DNA of 7,533 nucleotides from Candidatus Gastranaerophilales bacterium. Its GTDB lineage: Bacteria > Cyanobacteriota > Vampirovibrionia > Gastranaerophilales > Gastranaerophilaceae. The notes beneath the pieces were generated by a model. That model was not told where the DNA came from and searched no databases. It worked only from the letters and a program-made list of their open reading frames with translations. The position numbers were made by a program, and so were the translations under genes. The stretch spans positions 1 to 7,533 of the forward strand of contig CANROV010000094.1 of assembly GCA_947632315.1 (NCBI GenBank), written 5' to 3'. Of this stretch, positions 6,076-7,533 are shown piece by piece. Every line of letters starts with the position of its first letter. Position 1 is the stretch's first letter.

Positions 6076-7392
6076 CTATTCTAAAACATAATGACCGTCT
6101 GATTTCTTTACTATTTTTGCTTCCAATGCTTCATCCTTTTTAAAATACTTAGGAATTAAATACATTAGTGTTCCTGCAGATGTAAAAATTACTCTTGGAA
6201 CTCCCTCATAATAAAATTCTATTCCGATGCGGTTTTTTATTTTTCCGTTTTTATCTTTAAAATTAGACGGCTCAACTCTGTAATTTGTTATTTTAATCGG
6301 TTTATCCAACCAATCATCTATTTTTACTCTCTCGCCCTCTAATTTCCTTAAATTTTTGTCGTTTTCTTCTGCTATTTCTGAAAATTTTGCCATAAGTTCT
6401 CTCCTATAATCGTATAGCTTTATGCTTTCTAAATAATTGTATGTATCTGCCCATTCAGCCCAACCCATATATGAATCAATAATTGACCTGAATTTATCGG
6501 GCGAGATTTTTCCTGTTTTATATTGTTCATAGACTGTCGGTAGTGAACGTCTTATTCTTTTTGCCGTACTTTTTCTTAATAAAGTATAATTTGCAAAATG
6601 CCGATAACCGACAAAATCAACTCCCCTGTTTGTTTTAAATAAATCACATTTACTCAAAGATAATCTTAAGTTATTGCCTAAATAATCAGTTAAAATATAT
6701 TTTGCTTCTCTTAATTCGTTTTTATCGTTGCTATATAAACAAAAATCATCACAATACCTTAAGTAATCTTTTATTTTTAAAGTCTCTTTTACATACCAAT
6801 CAAGCGGAGTCATATAATAATTGCCAAACCATTGAGAAGTTAAATTTCCGATAGGAACATTTGTCTCTCCGGGAAAAGAATATATAATATCTCTAATAAG
6901 CCATAATAAATCTTTATTTTTAAACTTCCGCTCGAACATAGAATATAAAATATCGTGATTTATAGAGGGGTAAAACTTTCTTATATCCATTTTTAAACAA
7001 TAAGTGTTTCTCTTTACAAATTCTGTGGTTTTTAAAGAAGCCTTATGTATTCCCCTGCCTTTAATACACGCATAACTATCCTTAATAAACATCCCCATAA
7101 AAATAGGCTCTAATTTATTAATTAGTGCGTGTTGCACTATTCTGTGCGGATAATCAAGTATGTATATATCTCTTTCTTTTGGCTCGTATATTCTTTTTGT
7201 TCTATAACTCCCTGTTGTATAAGTTTTATCAATTAAACTTTTTGATAAAATTATCAGGTTTTCTTTTTCATTTTTGTTGAAATTTTTAATTTCCGTATAT
7301 TTCGCTTTGCCTTTACTTGATTGTGAAGAAGCCAGTTCAAAATTATTAATTTCAGCTACTTCTGAAAGTGTTACATTATACTTTCTTGGCAT
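6076..7392 (-). CDS. DGR-type reverse transcriptase with C-terminal extension
   Basis: A 438-residue RNA-directed DNA polymerase of the retron/DGR branch. Catalytic Asps are D136 (LKMDIRKFYPSI) and D215/D216 (RYCDDFCLYS). The primer-grip-side motif is IGNLTSQWFGNYYM (181-194), where other bacterial RTs have QG..SP; the IG..SQ form is the hallmark of DGR RTs. GVDFVGYRHFANYTLLRKS (257-275) and SYMGWAEWADT (307-317) are the usual thumb-side blocks. In a DGR the enzyme copies a template-repeat RNA with adenine errors into the 3' end of a target gene. After about residue 340 come a charged helix and an extra domain (about 364-438). Start ATG 7392 is preferred: GAGGGG (7403-7408) is well spaced; GTG 7410 would overlap that site. 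Downstream, its end overlaps the open terminase frame. No accessory Avd gene and no repeat pair are visible here. Confidence 0.88.
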   Translation of the reverse strand: MPRKYNVTLSEVAEINNFELASSQSSKGKAKYTEIKNFNKNEKENLIILSKSLIDKTYTTGSYRTKRIYEPKERDIYILDYPHRIVQHALINKLEPIFMGMFIKDSYACIKGRGIHKASLKTTEFVKRNTYCLKMDIRKFYPSINHDILYSMFERKFKNKDLLWLIRDIIYSFPGETNVPIGNLTSQWFGNYYMTPLDWYVKETLKIKDYLRYCDDFCLYSNDKNELREAKYILTDYLGNNLRLSLSKCDLFKTNRGVDFVGYRHFANYTLLRKSTAKRIRRSLPTVYEQYKTGKISPDKFRSIIDSYMGWAEWADTYNYLESIKLYDYRRELMAKFSEIAEENDKNLRKLEGERVKIDDWLDKPIKITNYRVEPSNFKDKNGKIKNRIGIEFYYEGVPRVIFTSAGTLMYLIPKYFKKDEALEAKIVKKSDGHYVLE

Positions 7393-7397
7393 AAAAT

Positions 7398-7441
7398 AAA
7401 AACCCCTCACTTTCGGAAACCCTACTAATAAAGGGTTTTTT
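7398..7441 (-). promoter_or_regulatory. RT leader with two mutually exclusive hairpins at the ribosome-binding site
   Basis: On the - strand the arm AAAAACCCT (7440-7432) can pair with the near arm AGGGTTT (7423-7417; 7 bp, 8-base loop) or with the far arm GGGGTTTTT (7406-7398; 8 bp plus one G-U pair). The far arm contains the ribosome-binding site GAGGGG of the RT gene. The two pairings share the same 5' arm and cannot coexist, so the leader could switch between an open and a closed ribosome-binding site. Read on the + strand, the near hairpin followed by TTTTTT would resemble a terminator, but no + gene leads into it. Confidence 0.35.
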
Positions 7442-7490
7442 AAGCTAAATGCTTTGTATTTTGCCGCACCTTTTCAGGGTATAGACAGGG

Positions 7491-7532
7491 TTACAGACTC
7501 AGCCTTTCATTGTCTGAAAGTATCACACTACG
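7491..7532 (-). CDS. C-terminal end of an unknown gene upstream of the RT (partial)
   Basis: On the - strand a frame enters from the right edge and ends at TAA 7493-7491: 13 residues, RSVILSDNERLSL. It is too short for any family call. It lies about 100 bases upstream of the RT on the same strand, where DGRs commonly keep either the target gene's variable 3' end or the template repeat that mimics it. Targets with C-type-lectin/FGE folds often end in GFR plus hydrophobics, with which RSVIL is compatible but not diagnostic. The same bases hold a small hairpin (CTTTCA/TGAAAG, 7504-7520). It could be a chance open frame. Confidence 0.35.
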   Translation of the reverse strand, partial: RSVILSDNERLSL

Positions 7533-7533
7533 A

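Noticed and set aside
6076..7392. Retron or group II intron interpretation of the RT
   Set aside because: Motif 4 is IGNLTSQ, not the QG..SP form; there is no maturase or HNH domain, no domain V-like RNA and no recognisable msr/msd structure next to the gene.
7393..7410. GTG 7410 as the start of the RT
   Set aside because: GTGAGGGG is better read as the ribosome-binding site for ATG 7392, where a normal DGR RT N-terminus (MPRKYN) begins.
1..7533. tRNA genes, rRNA, CRISPR arrays and insertion sequences
   Set aside because: No cloverleaf, regularly spaced repeat array, transposase or terminal inverted repeats were seen on either strand.

Overview
The window is part of a temperate tailed-phage genome, either a prophage or a circular phage contig. 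It carries a large serine integrase, a terminase large subunit, a small M15-type peptidoglycan peptidase, a reverse transcriptase (RT) of the diversity-generating retroelement (DGR) type, and a string of small phage metabolism genes. The DNA is AT-rich (roughly 30% GC by eye), with purine-rich ribosome-binding sites such as AAGGAG and many 4-base start/stop overlaps. This points to a low-GC bacterial host using the ordinary code, since TAA, TAG and TGA all end genes. I cannot name the host phylum from this sequence.

Layout. On the + strand, 2..112 is the tail of an unknown coiled-coil protein, closed by a GC-rich hairpin. Next comes a tightly packed set of genes: a PAPS-reductase-family PP-loop protein (157..858), a class I SAM methyltransferase (855..1334), a MazG-like pyrophosphohydrolase (1331..1669), a two-helix membrane protein (1662..1853), and two small proteins of unknown function (1850..2104 and 2132..2389). 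A short frame with no normal start codon (about 2416..2568) precedes the large serine integrase (2578..4194). On the - strand, read right to left, are the last codons of an unknown gene (7491..7532), the RT (6076..7392), the terminase large subunit (4775..6031 or longer), and after a structured 160-base gap the M15 peptidase (4217..4612). The two strands converge at about 4195..4216, where integrase and peptidase meet tail to tail.

How the genes may work together. The + strand block looks like accessory nucleotide and nucleic-acid metabolism (sulfur or PP-loop chemistry, methylation, nucleotide clean-up) leading into the integration module. The - strand is the late side: DNA packaging and cell-wall cleavage. 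The RT lies directly upstream of terminase, probably in the same transcript, and shares its last bases with the open terminase frame. Its motifs (IGNLTSQ in place of the usual QG..SP, YCDD, and a GVDFVGYRHF block) are those of DGR RTs, which rewrite the 3' end of a target gene through adenine-directed mutagenesis. No template/variable repeat pair is visible here. The 14-codon gene end just upstream of the RT, cut by the window edge, is the best place to look for it.

Most interesting points: the DGR-type RT with an unrecognised C-terminal domain; its leader with two mutually exclusive hairpins, one covering the ribosome-binding site; a 48-bp imperfect palindrome inside the 3' end of the integrase gene that could be an attachment or binding site; a terminase whose conserved N-terminal Q-motif lies upstream of any standard start codon; and an integrase zinc ribbon with Asp in place of its first Cys.
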